From contig NZ_VCPD01000004.1 of NCBI RefSeq assembly GCF_005938215.1, positions 310,001 to 374,000 on the forward strand: a stretch of DNA of 64,000 nucleotides. Direction: 5' to 3'. Made by a program: the position numbers and the translations under genes. The notes beneath the pieces were generated by a model. That model did no database searches and had not been told where the DNA came from. It saw only the letters and a list, made by a program, of their open reading frames with translations. Each line of letters opens with the position of its first letter. Positions within the stretch are counted from its first letter, which is position 1. This stretch comes from Ruegeria sediminis (GTDB lineage Bacteria > Pseudomonadota > Alphaproteobacteria > Rhodobacterales > Rhodobacteraceae). Shown piece by piece: positions 52,820-62,924 of the stretch.

Positions 52820-53637
52820 CCCGGATCGATCGCCGCGCATTGTTTGCCTCGGGCGCCGCCGCCGCGCTGCTGGCGGCGACCGGGGTTTCACTGGCCGGCA
52901 CGCCAAAGCCCGGCGGAACGCTGCGGCTGGCCGTACCCCGCGACGACAGCCTGGAACAGGTGGCCCGCGGAGCGGTCTTTGACTCCCTGACCGAGATTGC
53001 CCCCGACGGCACGCTGCGGGGCGAACTGGCCAGCGGCTGGCAGACCGATGCCGCGGCGCGCGTCTGGACCTTCGATCTGCGCGACGACGTCCTGTTTCAC
53101 GACGGCGCGCCGCTGCGGCCCGAGGATGTGACCGCGATACTGGCCGAAGTTGGCCGGTCCGAGGCGCTGGCGCCCAACCGGGTGCGGTTGGAATTGGCCG
53201 AATCGAATCCGGGTCTGCCTTTCCTGCTTGCCGACACCCGGTTCGTCATCACCCGCGGGGGTCAGGACGTGTCCCCATTGCACGAGGCCAACGGAACGGG
53301 TTGCTACCGGGTCGAGCGGGCGCAGGATGGCCGGCATTTCCTGGGGCGCAGGATCGCCGGCCACTACAAGGACGGCAAGGCGGGATGGGCCGACGCCGTG
53401 GAGATCATCGTGATCCCCGACGCCCGCATCCGCGCCGAGGCGCTGCGCGACGGATATGTCGACGTCGCCGCCCTGCCCCTGCCCGACGATCTGCGCGCGC
53501 GCCGGGGTTTCCGCTATCACCCGTCCGAGATGGACATGACCCTCGCCGTCGCGCCGTCGGTCGGCATGCCCCGGCAGATCGCGGCCCGCGGCGTCCTGGA
53601 CGACGGCCGCGTCGCCGAGCGGTGGTGGATGCTCTGA
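52816..53637 (+). CDS. Half-length peptide-type ABC solute-binding protein
   Basis: A 273-residue protein. RIDRRALFASGAAAALLAATG is a twin-arginine-like signal. The rest matches the N-terminal half of SBP_bac_5 (DppA/OppA) proteins: GGTLRLAVPRDDSL, LASGWQTDAAARVWTFDLRDDV, FHDGAPLRPEDV. Full proteins have about 500 residues; here the second lobe is missing and the chain ends near RVAERWWML. No permease or ATPase gene is nearby. It could be a degenerate gene or a family that kept one lobe for another task. It overlaps pip by ATGA. Confidence 0.75.
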   Translation: MTRIDRRALFASGAAAALLAATGVSLAGTPKPGGTLRLAVPRDDSLEQVARGAVFDSLTEIAPDGTLRGELASGWQTDAAARVWTFDLRDDVLFHDGAPLRPEDVTAILAEVGRSEALAPNRVRLELAESNPGLPFLLADTRFVITRGGQDVSPLHEANGTGCYRVERAQDGRHFLGRRIAGHYKDGKAGWADAVEIIVIPDARIRAEALRDGYVDVAALPLPDDLRARRGFRYHPSEMDMTLAVAPSVGMPRQIAARGVLDDGRVAERWWML

Positions 53638-53687
53638 AATTCCGCCATGACCGGCAAAAATAGGTGCGCCTCGGCAAAAGGCAGGGG

Positions 53688-53717
53688 TTGCAGATTCGGT
53701 TTCCCGCGCGTATATGG
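53688..53717 (+). promoter_or_regulatory. Promoter-like element of the rimP-nusA-infB operon
   Basis: TTGCAG (53688-53693), an 18-base spacer and TATATG (53712-53717) form a sigma-70-type promoter. Predicted start near 53724 gives a leader of about 85 bases before rimP. Confidence 0.5.
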
Positions 53718-53730
53718 CCTTTCAACAGCG

Positions 53731-53795
53731 GCGCGTCGGGCCTAGGGCTCGGGGCTCCACCGGAATGATCGACGGGCCGCGCGCCCGTTTTTTTG
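53731..53795 (+). promoter_or_regulatory. Leader with terminator hairpin and alternative fold before rimP
   Basis: ACGGGC (53773-53778), CGCGC, GCCCGT (53784-53789) followed by a run of seven T including the stem's last base is an intrinsic terminator 13 bases before the rimP ATG, inside the presumed transcript. Upstream GGCGCG (53731-53736) and GGCC (53740-53743) can instead pair with CGCGCC (53781-53786) and GGCC (53776-53779), which would break the terminator. This looks like an attenuator; the operon encodes NusA, a termination factor. Pairings were found by eye. Confidence 0.55.
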
Positions 53796-53807
53796 TGCTT
53801 GGACAAC

Positions 53808-54398
53808 ATGACCAACGACCTGATAGCAAAGGCTGCCATCGACCGGCGACTGGCCGAGATCATCACCCCAGTGATCGAGGATCTGGGGTTCGAACTGGTC
53901 CGCATTCGCCTGATGAGCGGCAAGCACACCACCTTGCAGATCATGGCCGACAAGCCCGACGGCGGGATCGAGGTCGATGATTGCGCCGAGATCTCGAACG
54001 CGGTCAGCGCCACGCTGGATGTCGAGGACCCGATCCTGGACGCCTATACGCTCGAAGTGTCGAGCCCCGGCATCGACCGGCCCCTGACCCGGCTCAAGGA
54101 CTTCGAGATGTTCGAAGGCTACGAGGCCAAGCTGGAGACCTCGGAACTGATCGACGGGCGCCGCCGCTTCAAGGGCGAGCTGGCCGGGGTCGAAGGCGAC
54201 GAAGTTCTGGTTAACATTCCGCAAGGGAATGAGACGATCACCATCGGTCTGAAATTCGACTGGCTGAGCGACGCCAAGCTGGTCCTGACCGATGATCTGA
54301 TCAAGGAAATGCTGCGTCAGCGCAAGGCCGCGGGCGCCCTGAACGAAGACCAATTCGACGAGATCGTGACCGAAGGGTCCGAAGAGGAGACGAACTGA
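53808..54398 (+). CDS. rimP: Ribosome maturation factor RimP
   Basis: A 196-residue 30S-assembly factor. The N-terminal domain contains [18 protein letters not shown] near 18-35, and [20 protein letters not shown] followed by [14 protein letters not shown] is the RimP signature at the interdomain region. The C-terminal Sm-like domain follows ([18 protein letters not shown]). It is the first gene of the conserved rimP-nusA-ylxR-infB operon; its stop overlaps the nusA start (TGATG). The ATG at 53808 is preferred over an in-frame TTG at 53793 inside the terminator tail. Confidence 0.93.
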   Translation: MTNDLIAKAAIDRRLAEIITPVIEDLGFELVRIRLMSGKHTTLQIMADKPDGGIEVDDCAEISNAVSATLDVEDPILDAYTLEVSSPGIDRPLTRLKDFEMFEGYEAKLETSELIDGRRRFKGELAGVEGDEVLVNIPQGNETITIGLKFDWLSDAKLVLTDDLIKEMLRQRKAAGALNEDQFDEIVTEGSEEETN

Positions 54399-56017
54399 TG
54401 GCAATCACCTCTGCAAACCAGCTGGAGCTGTTGCAAACCGCCGAGGCCGTGGCCCGGGAAAAGATGATCGACCCCGGTCTGGTGGTCGCGGCGATGGAGG
54501 AATCCCTCGCCCGCGCCGCCAAGAGCCGCTACGGCGCCGAGATGGACATTCGCGTGTCGATCGACCGCAAGACCGGCAAGGCGACCTTCACCCGCGTGCG
54601 CACCGTGGTCGAGGATGAAGAGCTCGAGAACTACCAGGCCGAGATGACCGTCGAACAGGCCCGGCAGTACATGGAAAACCCGCAGGTGGGCGACACCTAT
54701 GTCGAGGAAGTGCCGCCGGTGGAAATGGGCCGCATCGCCGCCCAGTCGGCCAAGCAGGTGATCCTGCAGAAGGTGCGCGAGGCCGAACGGGATCGCCAAT
54801 ACGAGGAATTCAAGGACCGCGCCGGTACCATCATCAACGGCGTCGTCAAGCGCGAGGAATACGGCAACGTCATCGTCGATGTGGGCGCCGGCGAAGCGAT
54901 CCTGCGCCGCAACGAAAAGATCGGCCGCGAAAGCTATCGCCCCAACGACCGCATCCGCTGCTACATCAAGGACGTGCGCCGCGAGCCGCGCGGGCCGCAG
55001 ATCTTCCTGTCGCGCACCGCACCGGAATTCATGGCGGAACTGTTCAAGATGGAAGTTCCGGAAATCTACGACGGTATCATCGAGGTCAAGGCGGTGGCCC
55101 GCGACCCCGGTTCGCGCGCCAAGATCGCAGTGATCTCGTATGACAATTCCATCGACCCCGTCGGCGCCTGCGTCGGCATGCGCGGCAGCCGCGTGCAGGC
55201 CGTCGTGAACGAGCTGCAGGGCGAAAAGATCGACATCATCCCGTGGAACGAGGATCAGCCGACCTTCCTGGTGAACGCGCTGCAGCCGGCCGAGGTTTCC
55301 AAGGTGGTTCTGGACGAGGAAGCCGGCAAGATCGAAGTGGTGGTCCCGGAAGAACAGCTGTCGCTCGCCATCGGCCGCCGCGGTCAGAACGTGCGCCTGG
55401 CCAGCCAGCTGACCGGGCTGGACATCGACATCATGACCGAAGCCGAGGAATCGGCCCGCCGCCAGAAAGAGTTCGAGGCCCGCACCCAGCTGTTCATGGA
55501 CAGCCTGGACCTGGACGAGTTCTTCGCCCAGCTTCTGGTTTCGGAAGGCTTCACCAACCTTGAAGAAGTCGCCTATGTCGAGCTTGACGAGCTTCTGGTG
55601 ATCGACGGCGTCGATGAGGACACCGCCAACGAATTGCAGGCCCGCGCCCGCGACCACCTGGAAGCGCAGGCCAAGGCGGCGCTCGACAACGCCCGCGCAC
55701 TGGGCGCCGAGGACAGCCTCATTGAATTCGAGGGCCTGACACCCCAGATGGTGGAAGCACTCGCCAAGGACGACGTGAAGACGCTTGAGGATTTCGCCAC
55801 CTGCGCCGACTGGGAACTGGCCGGCGGCTGGACCACGGTCGATGGCCAGCGGGTCAAGGATGACGGCATTCTCGAACCTTTCGACGTGTCGCTCGAAGAA
55901 GCGCAGGATCTGGTGATGACCGCGCGGGTCATGTTGGGCTGGGTGGACCCGGCCGAATTGGAAGCGGCCGCGGAAGAGGTCGAAGACGAGGTCAGCGAAG
56001 AGGAGGCCGGGGCCTGA
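54398..56017 (+). CDS. nusA: Transcription termination/antitermination factor NusA
   Basis: A 539-residue RNA polymerase-binding factor. The N-terminal domain covers about 1-130, the S1 domain about 135-200 ([18 protein letters not shown]), KH1 and KH2 about 205-345 ([20 protein letters not shown] and [18 protein letters not shown]). Two C-terminal helix-hairpin repeats follow ([16 protein letters not shown] and [20 protein letters not shown]) and then an acidic tail. All domains appear intact. It controls pausing, intrinsic termination and rRNA antitermination, and may act on the leader of its own operon. Confidence 0.96.
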   Translation: MAITSANQLELLQTAEAVAREKMIDPGLVVAAMEESLARAAKSRYGAEMDIRVSIDRKTGKATFTRVRTVVEDEELENYQAEMTVEQARQYMENPQVGDTYVEEVPPVEMGRIAAQSAKQVILQKVREAERDRQYEEFKDRAGTIINGVVKREEYGNVIVDVGAGEAILRRNEKIGRESYRPNDRIRCYIKDVRREPRGPQIFLSRTAPEFMAELFKMEVPEIYDGIIEVKAVARDPGSRAKIAVISYDNSIDPVGACVGMRGSRVQAVVNELQGEKIDIIPWNEDQPTFLVNALQPAEVSKVVLDEEAGKIEVVVPEEQLSLAIGRRGQNVRLASQLTGLDIDIMTEAEESARRQKEFEARTQLFMDSLDLDEFFAQLLVSEGFTNLEEVAYVELDELLVIDGVDEDTANELQARARDHLEAQAKAALDNARALGAEDSLIEFEGLTPQMVEALAKDDVKTLEDFATCADWELAGGWTTVDGQRVKDDGILEPFDVSLEEAQDLVMTARVMLGWVDPAELEAAAEEVEDEVSEEEAGA

Positions 56018-56042
56018 TCCCGGGCCCCTGCGGGTGGCGCAG

Positions 56043-56666
56043 ATGGGTCGCGGCGGCGTCTCGAAGGATCGTTCGGATGGACCCGAGCGGAAATGCATCG
56101 CCACGGGCGAGGTTCGGCCTAAATATGGCTTGATCCGCTTCGTGGCGGGGCCGGACGGCCAGGTCTGCCCCGACATAACGGGCAAGCTGCCCGGACGCGG
56201 GGTTTACGTGGCCGCCGACCAAGGCGCATTGCACCGCGCGATCAGCAAGAAACTGTTCGCGCGGGGCCTCAAGATGCCGGTGACGGTGCCCGAAGGCTTG
56301 GCGGCCGAAGTCGAACGGCAATTGTCCCGGCGCGTGGTGGAACTCATCAGCCTCGCGCGGAAATCGGGCGATGCGGTCGCGGGATACGAAAAGGTCAAGA
56401 CCTGGCTCGACAAGGAAGAGGCCCAGATCCTGATCCAGGCGGCGGATGGCTCGGGGCGCGGCAAGTCCAAGCTGAGCACGCCGCATTTCGGGAAATACAT
56501 CGGCTGGCTGACGGCGGATGAATTGGGCATGGCGTTTGGACGCCAAACAGTGATACATGCGGCGCTGGCCTCTGGTGGACTCGCCAAACGTGTTGTAGAG
56601 GAAGCGCAGCGCCTGCGTGGCTTGCGCGAAACGGATGACGGCGGCAAGGGCCGCTCGGAAGGGTAA
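56043..56666 (+). CDS. YlxR-family RNA-binding protein with L7Ae-like tail
   Basis: A 207-residue protein. The N-terminal YlxR/DUF448 domain has [19 protein letters not shown] and [15 protein letters not shown] second domain of about 100 residues ([20 protein letters not shown]) resembles ribosomal L7Ae/L30e folds. The two are usually separate genes (ylxR, ylxQ) in Firmicutes; the fusion is normal in Rhodobacterales. It likely binds RNA or RNase P/ribosome partners. I chose MGRGGVS (ATG at 56043); a GTG at 56034 is the alternative. It ends eight bases before infB. Confidence 0.88.
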   Translation: MGRGGVSKDRSDGPERKCIATGEVRPKYGLIRFVAGPDGQVCPDITGKLPGRGVYVAADQGALHRAISKKLFARGLKMPVTVPEGLAAEVERQLSRRVVELISLARKSGDAVAGYEKVKTWLDKEEAQILIQAADGSGRGKSKLSTPHFGKYIGWLTADELGMAFGRQTVIHAALASGGLAKRVVEEAQRLRGLRETDDGGKGRSEG

Positions 56667-56674
56667 GAAGCTTT

Positions 56675-59170
56675 ATGAGCGATAGTGACGGCAAAAAGAC
56701 ATTGGGTCTGCGTGGCGGGGCACGCCCCGGGAATGTGAAACAGAGTTTCAGCCACGGACGGACCAAGAATGTCGTGGTGGAAACGAAACGCAAGCGCGTG
56801 GTCGTCCCCAAGCCGGGAGCGGCCAAGCCGAGCAGCAGCGGTTCCGCGCCGGCGGGCGATCCCTCGCGCCGTCCCGCCGGGATCTCCGATGCGGAAATGG
56901 AACGCCGCCTGAAGGCGCTGCAAGCCGCCAAGGCGCGCGAATCCGAAGAGGCCGCGCAGCGCGAGGCCGAGGAAAAGGCCCGCGCCGAAGAGCGGGAGCG
57001 CCGCCGCGCCGAACAGGAGGCGAAGGAACGCGAACAGCGCGAGGCCGAGGAGAAGGCCCGCCAGAAGGCCGAGGAAGAGGAGCGCCAGCGTCAGGAGGCC
57101 GAAGTGGCCGCCAAACGAGCCGCCGCCGAGGCCGCCGCCGCGAAAGAGGCGCCCAAGGCCAAGGCCCCGGTACCCGGCAAACCGCCTGCTTCCGAAGAAG
57201 AACAGCGCCGCGGCGCCGAGCGTGAGCGCGAACAGCGCCCTGCCCGCACCAAGGGACGCGACGATGGCCGCCGGTCCGGCAAGCTGACCCTGAACCAGGC
57301 GCTTTCGGGCGGCGAAGGTGGGCGTCAGCGGTCGATGGCCTCGATGAAGCGCAAGCAGGAACGCGCCCGCCAGAAGGCGATGGGCGGACCGGTCGAGCGC
57401 GAAAAGGTGATCCGCGACGTGCAGCTGCCCGAAGCCATCATGGTTTCCGAACTCGCGAACCGCATGGCCGAACGCGTTTCCGACGTGGTCAAGGAACTCA
57501 TGAAAATGGGCATGATGGTCACGCAGAACCAGACCATCGACGCCGATACCGCCGAACTGATCATCCAGGAATTCGGCCACAATGTGGTCCGCGTCTCGGA
57601 TGCCGACGTCGAGGACGTGATCAAGGAGGTCGAAGACAAGGAAGCTGACCTGCTGCCGCGCCCGCCGGTGATCACCATCATGGGCCACGTGGACCACGGC
57701 AAGACATCGCTGCTGGACGCGATCCGCGACACCAAGGTCGTTTCGGGCGAGGCCGGCGGCATCACCCAGCATATCGGCGCCTACCAGGTCGAGACCAATG
57801 ACGGCGTCACGCTGACCTTCCTCGACACGCCGGGCCACGCCGCCTTCACCTCGATGCGCTCGCGCGGCGCGCAGGTGACGGATATCGTGGTTCTGGTCGT
57901 CGCCGCGGACGACGCGGTGATGCCGCAGACGGTCGAAGCAATCAACCACGCCAAGGCCGCCAAGGTTCCGATGATCGTGGCGATCAACAAGATCGACAAG
58001 CCCGAGGCGAACCCGACCAAGGTGCGCACCGACCTGCTGCAGCACGAAGTCGTCGTCGAAGCGATGTCGGGCGAGGTGCAGGACGTCGAGGTTTCGGCCA
58101 AGACCGGCCAGGGTCTGGACGATCTGCTCGAGGCCATTGCGCTGCAGGCCGAGATCCTGGAACTCAAGGCCAACCCGAACCGCGCGGCCCAAGGCGCGGT
58201 GATCGAGGCGCAGCTTGACGTGGGCCGCGGCCCCGTGGCCACGGTTCTGATTCAGAAGGGCACGCTGCGCCAGGGCGACATCTTCGTCGTGGGCGAGCAG
58301 TACGGCAAGGTCCGCGCTCTGATCAACGACAAGGGCGAGCGTGTGCAGGAAGCCGGACCTTCGGTCCCGGTCGAGGTTCTTGGCCTCAACGGCACGCCCG
58401 AGGCCGGGGATGTCCTGAACGTGACCGAAACCGAAGCGCAGGCCCGCGAGATTGCGGAATACCGCGCCCAGGTCTCCAAGGACAAGCGCGCCGCGGCTGG
58501 TGCCGCGACCACGCTGGAACAACTCATGGCCAAGGCCAAGGAAGACGAGAACGTCTCGGAACTTCCGATTCTGGTGAAGGCGGATGTGCAGGGCTCGGCC
58601 GAGGCCATCGTTCAGGCGATGGAAAAGATCGGCAACGAGGAAGTGCGCGTGCGCGTGCTGCATTCCGGCGTCGGCGCGATCACCGAGACCGATATTGGCC
58701 TGGCCGAAGCGTCGGGCGCGCCCGTCTTCGGGTTCAACGTCCGCGCCAACGCCTCGGCCCGAAACACCGCCAACCAGAAAGGCGTCGAGATACGCTACTA
58801 TTCGGTGATCTACGATCTGGTGGACGACGTGAAAGCCGCCGCATCGGGCCTGCTCAGCGCCGAGATCCGCGAAAAGTTCATCGGCTATGCCGAGATCAAG
58901 GAAGTCTTCAAGGTTTCCGGCGTCGGCAAGGTCGCTGGTTGTCTGGTCACCGAAGGGGTCGCCCGCCGCTCGGCCGGTGTGCGCCTGCTGCGCGACAACG
59001 TGGTGATCCACGAAGGCACGCTGAAGACGCTCAAACGCTTCAAGGACGAAGTGAGCGAAGTCCAGTCGGGCCAGGAATGCGGCATGGCCTTCGAGAATTA
59101 CGATGACATTCGCGCCGGCGACGTGATCGAGATTTTCGAACGCGAAGAAGTGACGCGGACCCTCGCCTGA
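56675..59170 (+). CDS. infB: Translation initiation factor IF-2
   Basis: An 831-residue GTPase that delivers initiator tRNA. A long charged N-terminus with Glu/Arg/Ala heptads (about 70-200, coiled coil) precedes the IF2N-type region. The G domain starts near 330: G1 GHVDHGKTS near 336, G2 [12 protein letters not shown]3 DTPGH, G4 NKID near 439. Beta-barrel domain II, domain III and the C-terminal tRNA-binding domain ([20 protein letters not shown]) follow. The length is normal. Transcription ends at the hairpin 59196-59223. Confidence 0.96.
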   Translation: MSDSDGKKTLGLRGGARPGNVKQSFSHGRTKNVVVETKRKRVVVPKPGAAKPSSSGSAPAGDPSRRPAGISDAEMERRLKALQAAKARESEEAAQREAEEKARAEERERRRAEQEAKEREQREAEEKARQKAEEEERQRQEAEVAAKRAAAEAAAAKEAPKAKAPVPGKPPASEEEQRRGAEREREQRPARTKGRDDGRRSGKLTLNQALSGGEGGRQRSMASMKRKQERARQKAMGGPVEREKVIRDVQLPEAIMVSELANRMAERVSDVVKELMKMGMMVTQNQTIDADTAELIIQEFGHNVVRVSDADVEDVIKEVEDKEADLLPRPPVITIMGHVDHGKTSLLDAIRDTKVVSGEAGGITQHIGAYQVETNDGVTLTFLDTPGHAAFTSMRSRGAQVTDIVVLVVAADDAVMPQTVEAINHAKAAKVPMIVAINKIDKPEANPTKVRTDLLQHEVVVEAMSGEVQDVEVSAKTGQGLDDLLEAIALQAEILELKANPNRAAQGAVIEAQLDVGRGPVATVLIQKGTLRQGDIFVVGEQYGKVRALINDKGERVQEAGPSVPVEVLGLNGTPEAGDVLNVTETEAQAREIAEYRAQVSKDKRAAAGAATTLEQLMAKAKEDENVSELPILVKADVQGSAEAIVQAMEKIGNEEVRVRVLHSGVGAITETDIGLAEASGAPVFGFNVRANASARNTANQKGVEIRYYSVIYDLVDDVKAAASGLLSAEIREKFIGYAEIKEVFKVSGVGKVAGCLVTEGVARRSAGVRLLRDNVVIHEGTLKTLKRFKDEVSEVQSGQECGMAFENYDDIRAGDVIEIFEREEVTRTLA

Positions 59171-59195
59171 TCCCTTGCGGAATTGCGAAACTGCG

Positions 59196-59223
59196 AACGG
59201 CGGCCCCTTGGGTCGCCGTTTTT
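59196..59223 (+). terminator. Intrinsic terminator of the nusA-infB operon
   Basis: AACGGCG (59196-59202) and CGCCGTT (59214-59220) form the stem with further G-C pairs inside; five T in total end the element. It lies 26 bases after the infB stop. Confidence 0.85.
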
Positions 59224-59228
59224 CGATG

Positions 59229-59253
59229 AAAAGGGGATGGCAGAGCCATCCCC
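59229..59253 (-). terminator. Intrinsic terminator of the 44-codon minus-strand gene
   Basis: Read on the minus strand, GGGGATGGC, TCT, GCCATCCCC is a perfect 9-base stem followed by TTTT. It lies 33 bases after the stop of the small gene at 59286-59420 and is separate from the infB terminator. Confidence 0.8.
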
Positions 59254-59285
59254 AAATCGTTCGCGAGTGGTGTGCCAGTTTGCGC

Positions 59286-59420
59286 TTACGAGGCAGCCTT
59301 GACTGGCCGTCCGGAGTAGATCTTCTTGCCTACACGCACCGATATCCGGCCGCCGGACAGTTTCTTAACAAAAATACCTTGAACCAGAACACAACTACCG
59401 AGAGTGATGGTTCTGAGCAC
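59286..59420 (-). CDS. Small conserved-looking protein, 44 residues, function unknown
   Basis: A GTG-started frame of 44 residues, MLRTITLGSCVLVQGIFV and onward, ending in a basic stretch SGRPVKAAS. The start is supported by GGGGAGG (59428-59434 on the plus strand as CCTCCCC) seven bases upstream. The chain alternates hydrophobic and polar residues (SVRVGKKIYSG), suggesting a small beta-sheet protein; it has no signal peptide. It has its own promoter (59460-59488) and terminator (59229-59253), so it is a free-standing unit convergent to infB. I know no assigned function. A longer frame to 59543 exists but has no start signals. Confidence 0.72.
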   Translation of the reverse strand: MLRTITLGSCVLVQGIFVKKLSGGRISVRVGKKIYSGRPVKAAS

Positions 59421-59459
59421 GTCAAATCCTCCCCACAAGAACGAGACATACTTATTGAT

Positions 59460-59488
59460 ATAGTAAAATGCTTGATTAATCACGTTAA
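59460..59488 (-). promoter_or_regulatory. Promoter of the 44-codon gene with internal palindrome
   Basis: On the minus strand TTAACG (59488-59483), a 17-base spacer and TACTAT (59465-59460) fit a sigma-70 promoter in A+T-rich DNA. The spacer contains the perfect 10-base palindrome TGATTAATCA, a possible operator. Predicted leader: about 30 bases. Confidence 0.55.
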
Positions 59489-59609
59489 TTTTCGCCCAGA
59501 CACGAGGAAGTGTCGAAAATTCATCAAGAATTCCCGTTTCCAAAGTGTCCCGGATTTCTCATTTCCCGCTTCTATTGCTGCGGGCATTGGATGATCGACG
59601 ACGTCGGTC

Positions 59610-61961
59610 TCAACGTGACCGGGCGTGCCGGCCCGGCGCGGCCTTGCGCTGCAGTTCCTGCATCTTCTCGCGGGTCTTCTCGGTCTCGCGAAACGCTTGC
59701 ATCGCACCGCTGAGGTATTGACGGGGCCATGCGGCGTCGTTTCGAACGCCGTACCAGGCGGCGGCCTGATGGGTGAAATAGGGGTTCCACAGGTGCGGGC
59801 GGCCGATGGCCACAAGATCGGCGCGGCGGGTATGCAGGATGGTGTTGATCTGCGCCGGCTCGGTGATGGCGCCGACCGCCATGGTGGCGATCCTCGGCAC
59901 GTTGCGGACGGCTTCGGCCAGGTGGGTCTGGAACATGCGGCCATAGACCGGCTCCTGATCCGGCACGGTCTGGCCGGCCGAGACGTCGATCAGGTCGCAG
60001 CCTGCGTCGCGGAACGCTTCGGCAATGCCGATCAGCTCGGCCTCGGTCAGACCGCCGTCCTTCCAGTCGGTGCCCGAGACCCGCACCGACATCGGCCGCT
60101 CGGCGGGCCAGGCGGCGCGCATCGCGGAAAACACCTCGAGCGGATACCGCAGGCGGTTCTCCAGGCTGCCGCCATAGTCGTCACCGCGCAGGTTGGTCAG
60201 GGGCGACAGGAACGAGGCCAGCAGGTAGCCATGGGCGCAGTGCAGTTCCAGCATGTCGAACCCTGCGCGGGCGGCGCGTTCGGTCGCCTGCACGAAATCG
60301 GCTCTGATACGGTCCATTCCGGCCCGGTCAAGCTCGGCCGGGATCTGGCTCTCGTCCTCGAACCACGGCAGCGGCGAGGCCGAGACCAGCGGCCAGTTCG
60401 CCCCGGCTTCGGCGATCGGGTGGTTCTCTCTCTCCCAACCCAACTGGGTCGAGCCCTTGCGCCCGGCATGGCCGAGCTGCATGGCGAATTTGGCCGCCGA
60501 ATGGGTATGGACGAAATCGACGATTTCCTTCCAACGCCTCTCATGCTCGTCCGTCCACATGCCGGTACAGCCTTCGGAGATGCGGGCGTCCGCGGACGGG
60601 CAGGTCATCTCGGTATAGATCAACCCCATGCCACCGGTCGCATGGCTGCAGTAGTGCACCTTGTGCCATTCGGTCGGGTTGCCCTGCCTGTCCGCCGAAT
60701 ATTGCGCCATGGGCGACATGACCACACGGTTGGCAAGCTCCATATCTCGCAAGCTGAACCGCGAGAACATCGGCGTGGGGCGCGATTTCCGCAGATCCTC
60801 GCCGGTTTCGCGCAGGTGGCGGGCATACCACTCGTCATCCGCCTTCCGCACGAACTCAGGGTCGCGGATGATCAGGTTGTCGTAGGTGATCGATTTCGCC
60901 CGGCACATCACGACCATGGCGAATTGATAGGGTTCCATGTCCCAGGACCGGTTCATGTGTTCGAACCAGGCCAGGGAAACGTCGGCATTGTGCTGGATGA
61001 TCTGGCAGGGCGTGCGGCGGGCGTCGTCGTAGGCCCGGAAGGCCGTCTGCACGTCGGTTTCTGCATGGTCTAACAAGGCATCCGACAGGGCAATCGCACA
61101 TTCCATCGCCAGCTTGGTGCCCGAGCCGATCGAGAAATGCGCGCTCGCCTTGGCGTCGCCCATAATGACGATATTGTCCACGAACCAGTTCTCGCAGAAT
61201 ATCCGCGGAAAGTTGCGCCAGTTCGACCGGTTCAGCAGCAGCGGGTGGCCCTGCAGTTCCTCGGCAAAGATCGCTTCCAGCTTGGCTTTCGAGCCTTCCT
61301 CGTCGAATTCCTCGAACCCGTGCCCGGCCCAGGTGGCCTCGTCCATTTCGAAGACCCAGGTCGAGTGATCCTTTTCATACTGGTAGCAATGGGCCACCAT
61401 CTGTCCATGCTCGGTCTCGCGGAAGAAATAGTTGAACTCTCCCATCGGGCGGGTCGAGCCCATCCAGCAGAACCGGTTGCTGCGCCAGGTGGTCGAGGGC
61501 CTGAACGCGTCCTTGTACTGCGTGCGTATCGCCGAGTTGATGCCGTCGCTCGCGACGATGACATCCGAATCCGGGAATTGCGTCTTCAGATTGGCGGCGT
61601 CGATCTCGGCGCCGAAGGTCAATTCGACCCCAAGCTCCGCGCAACGTTCCTGCAGGATCCGCAGCAGCGTGTGCCGCGACGTGCCGCAGAACCCGTTCCC
61701 GGCACAGCGCATCTCGTGGCCCTTGAAGTGAACGGCGACGTCGTCCCAATAGGCCATCTCGTCCTTCAATCGCTCGAAGACCGGTTTGTCCCGGCTCAGG
61801 AACTCATCCAGCGTTTCGTCCGAAAAGACCACGCCGAACCCGAACGTGTCATCGGCGCGGTTGCGCTCGAACACCTCCACATCCCAGTCCGGTCGCGCCT
61901 TTTTCGTCAGAAGCGCCGTGTAGAGACCGCCTGGCCCACCGCCGATCACCGTGATCTTCAT
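59610..61961 (-). CDS. Fused FAD monooxygenase / old-yellow-enzyme (2-aminobenzoyl-CoA monooxygenase/reductase type)
   Basis: A 783-residue two-domain flavoprotein. Residues 1-395 are a salicylate-hydroxylase-like FAD monooxygenase: [19 protein letters not shown] at 3-21 and [19 protein letters not shown] near 270-288. Residues 400-765 are an old-yellow-enzyme barrel: [50 protein letters not shown]. This exact fusion is known from 2-aminobenzoyl-CoA monooxygenase/reductase, which dearomatises anthraniloyl-CoA, and is often annotated salicylyl-CoA 5-hydroxylase. Neighbouring tryptophan dioxygenase and kynurenine formamidase genes favour the anthranilate role. GGAG precedes the ATG. A 132-base gap separates it from the upstream hydrolase gene. 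Confidence 0.85.
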   Translation of the reverse strand: MKITVIGGGPGGLYTALLTKKARPDWDVEVFERNRADDTFGFGVVFSDETLDEFLSRDKPVFERLKDEMAYWDDVAVHFKGHEMRCAGNGFCGTSRHTLLRILQERCAELGVELTFGAEIDAANLKTQFPDSDVIVASDGINSAIRTQYKDAFRPSTTWRSNRFCWMGSTRPMGEFNYFFRETEHGQMVAHCYQYEKDHSTWVFEMDEATWAGHGFEEFDEEGSKAKLEAIFAEELQGHPLLLNRSNWRNFPRIFCENWFVDNIVIMGDAKASAHFSIGSGTKLAMECAIALSDALLDHAETDVQTAFRAYDDARRTPCQIIQHNADVSLAWFEHMNRSWDMEPYQFAMVVMCRAKSITYDNLIIRDPEFVRKADDEWYARHLRETGEDLRKSRPTPMFSRFSLRDMELANRVVMSPMAQYSADRQGNPTEWHKVHYCSHATGGMGLIYTEMTCPSADARISEGCTGMWTDEHERRWKEIVDFVHTHSAAKFAMQLGHAGRKGSTQLGWERENHPIAEAGANWPLVSASPLPWFEDESQIPAELDRAGMDRIRADFVQATERAARAGFDMLELHCAHGYLLASFLSPLTNLRGDDYGGSLENRLRYPLEVFSAMRAAWPAERPMSVRVSGTDWKDGGLTEAELIGIAEAFRDAGCDLIDVSAGQTVPDQEPVYGRMFQTHLAEAVRNVPRIATMAVGAITEPAQINTILHTRRADLVAIGRPHLWNPYFTHQAAAWYGVRNDAAWPRQYLSGAMQAFRETEKTREKMQELQRKAAPGRHARSR

Positions 61962-62093
61962 CTTCGTTCTCCGCCTGAGTCCGACGCGCTCGTACCCTGC
62001 GCCTTACCATGTTTCGCCATTTGATTTAAGTATGAAATGTTTAGACATATAGAAACTGTTGGCATTTCACACCTCCGCTTACCGCCGGTCGCC
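61962..62093. other. Gap upstream of the fused monooxygenase/reductase gene
   Basis: A 132-base spacer, A+T-rich at 62020-62060, contains a short dyad ATGT-CTAA-ACAT on the minus strand. It may hold a promoter or operator for the fused flavoprotein gene, but no confident -35/-10 pair was found. Confidence 0.3.
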
Positions 62094-62921
62094 TCAGCCC
62101 AACGGTGTCCGAAACGTCCCGGCATGCAGGATGATGTCGAAGTGATTCACCCCTTGCTGCAGATCGAAACTGACCGAATGCCCGGCCTTGCGCAGCCGTT
62201 CCGCATAGTCGCGGCTCTGGCGGATGAACTCTCCGGTGTCGCGCCCGCCCGCCGTGACGCGGTATTGCGGGCCGGTGGGCGGAAGGTGGTGGATCGGAGA
62301 AAGGTCTTCGATTTCCTGCTGCGTCAGTTGCAACGGGTCGTTGACCGGCACCAGCGAAATCGGCTCCAGATCGAATACGCCGCTGATCAGGGTCACATCA
62401 CTCACCTGCAACCCGGCCCCGGCCAAGTCCGACCCTGCCGTCGCCATCACCATCGCCGCCAAATGGCCGCCCGCGCTGTGCCCGGACAGCGACACCCTCG
62501 CCGGGTCAAACCCCATCGTCCCGGCCTGTGACCCCAGCCACATCAGCGCGTCGCGGCATTCGACCACCATTTCGCCAAGCCGGGCGTTGGGCGCGATCGT
62601 GTAGTTCAAGGTGGCAAAGGCATGGCCGCCCTCGACCAGCGCCGGCGCCATCATTGCCGACTCCCGCTGGCTCAGCGCTTGCCAGTAGCCGCCATGGATG
62701 AACACATGCAGCGGCGCGTCTGGTTCCCGGCCCGGGAAGTAGTCCAGCACATGCGTCGGCCCGTTCCCGTAGCTCAGGTTCTCCTGCACCTGCAGGTCCG
62801 TGCGCACCTTGGCGCTGAGCGCCGCATAGGCCGCAAGATAGGGAGAGTTGTCGCCCCCAACCATGGAACTGGGCGAATATTCCCGCGCCAGCTCGTCGGA
62901 GGAAAAGCCGCGATACAACAC
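62094..62921 (-). CDS. Kynurenine formamidase-like alpha/beta hydrolase
   Basis: A 275-residue alpha/beta hydrolase of the animal-type (AFMID-like) formamidase group. FIHGGYWQAL near 73-82 supplies the oxyanion HGGYW motif, GHSAGGHLAAM near 147-157 the nucleophile Ser, and the C-terminal QGVNHFDII the catalytic His. It would hydrolyse N-formylkynurenine to kynurenine and formate. It starts three bases after the tryptophan dioxygenase stop. It is unrelated to the metal-dependent KynB cyclase-fold formamidase. Confidence 0.86.
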   Translation of the reverse strand: MLYRGFSSDELAREYSPSSMVGGDNSPYLAAYAALSAKVRTDLQVQENLSYGNGPTHVLDYFPGREPDAPLHVFIHGGYWQALSQRESAMMAPALVEGGHAFATLNYTIAPNARLGEMVVECRDALMWLGSQAGTMGFDPARVSLSGHSAGGHLAAMVMATAGSDLAGAGLQVSDVTLISGVFDLEPISLVPVNDPLQLTQQEIEDLSPIHHLPPTGPQYRVTAGGRDTGEFIRQSRDYAERLRKAGHSVSFDLQQGVNHFDIILHAGTFRTPLG

Positions 62922-62924
62922 GTC

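Noticed and set aside
54317-56185. A 622-codon open frame on the minus strand
   Set aside because: Antisense to nusA, low-complexity His/Asp/Gly composition, no gene signals.
56204-59011. A 935-codon open frame on the minus strand
   Set aside because: It is antisense to infB and ylxR; its sequence is a by-product of G+C-rich codon use and has no start signals or family match.
59175-59594. A 139-codon plus-strand frame after infB
   Set aside because: It begins in front of the infB terminator and runs through both terminators and the promoter of the minus-strand small gene; no Shine-Dalgarno.
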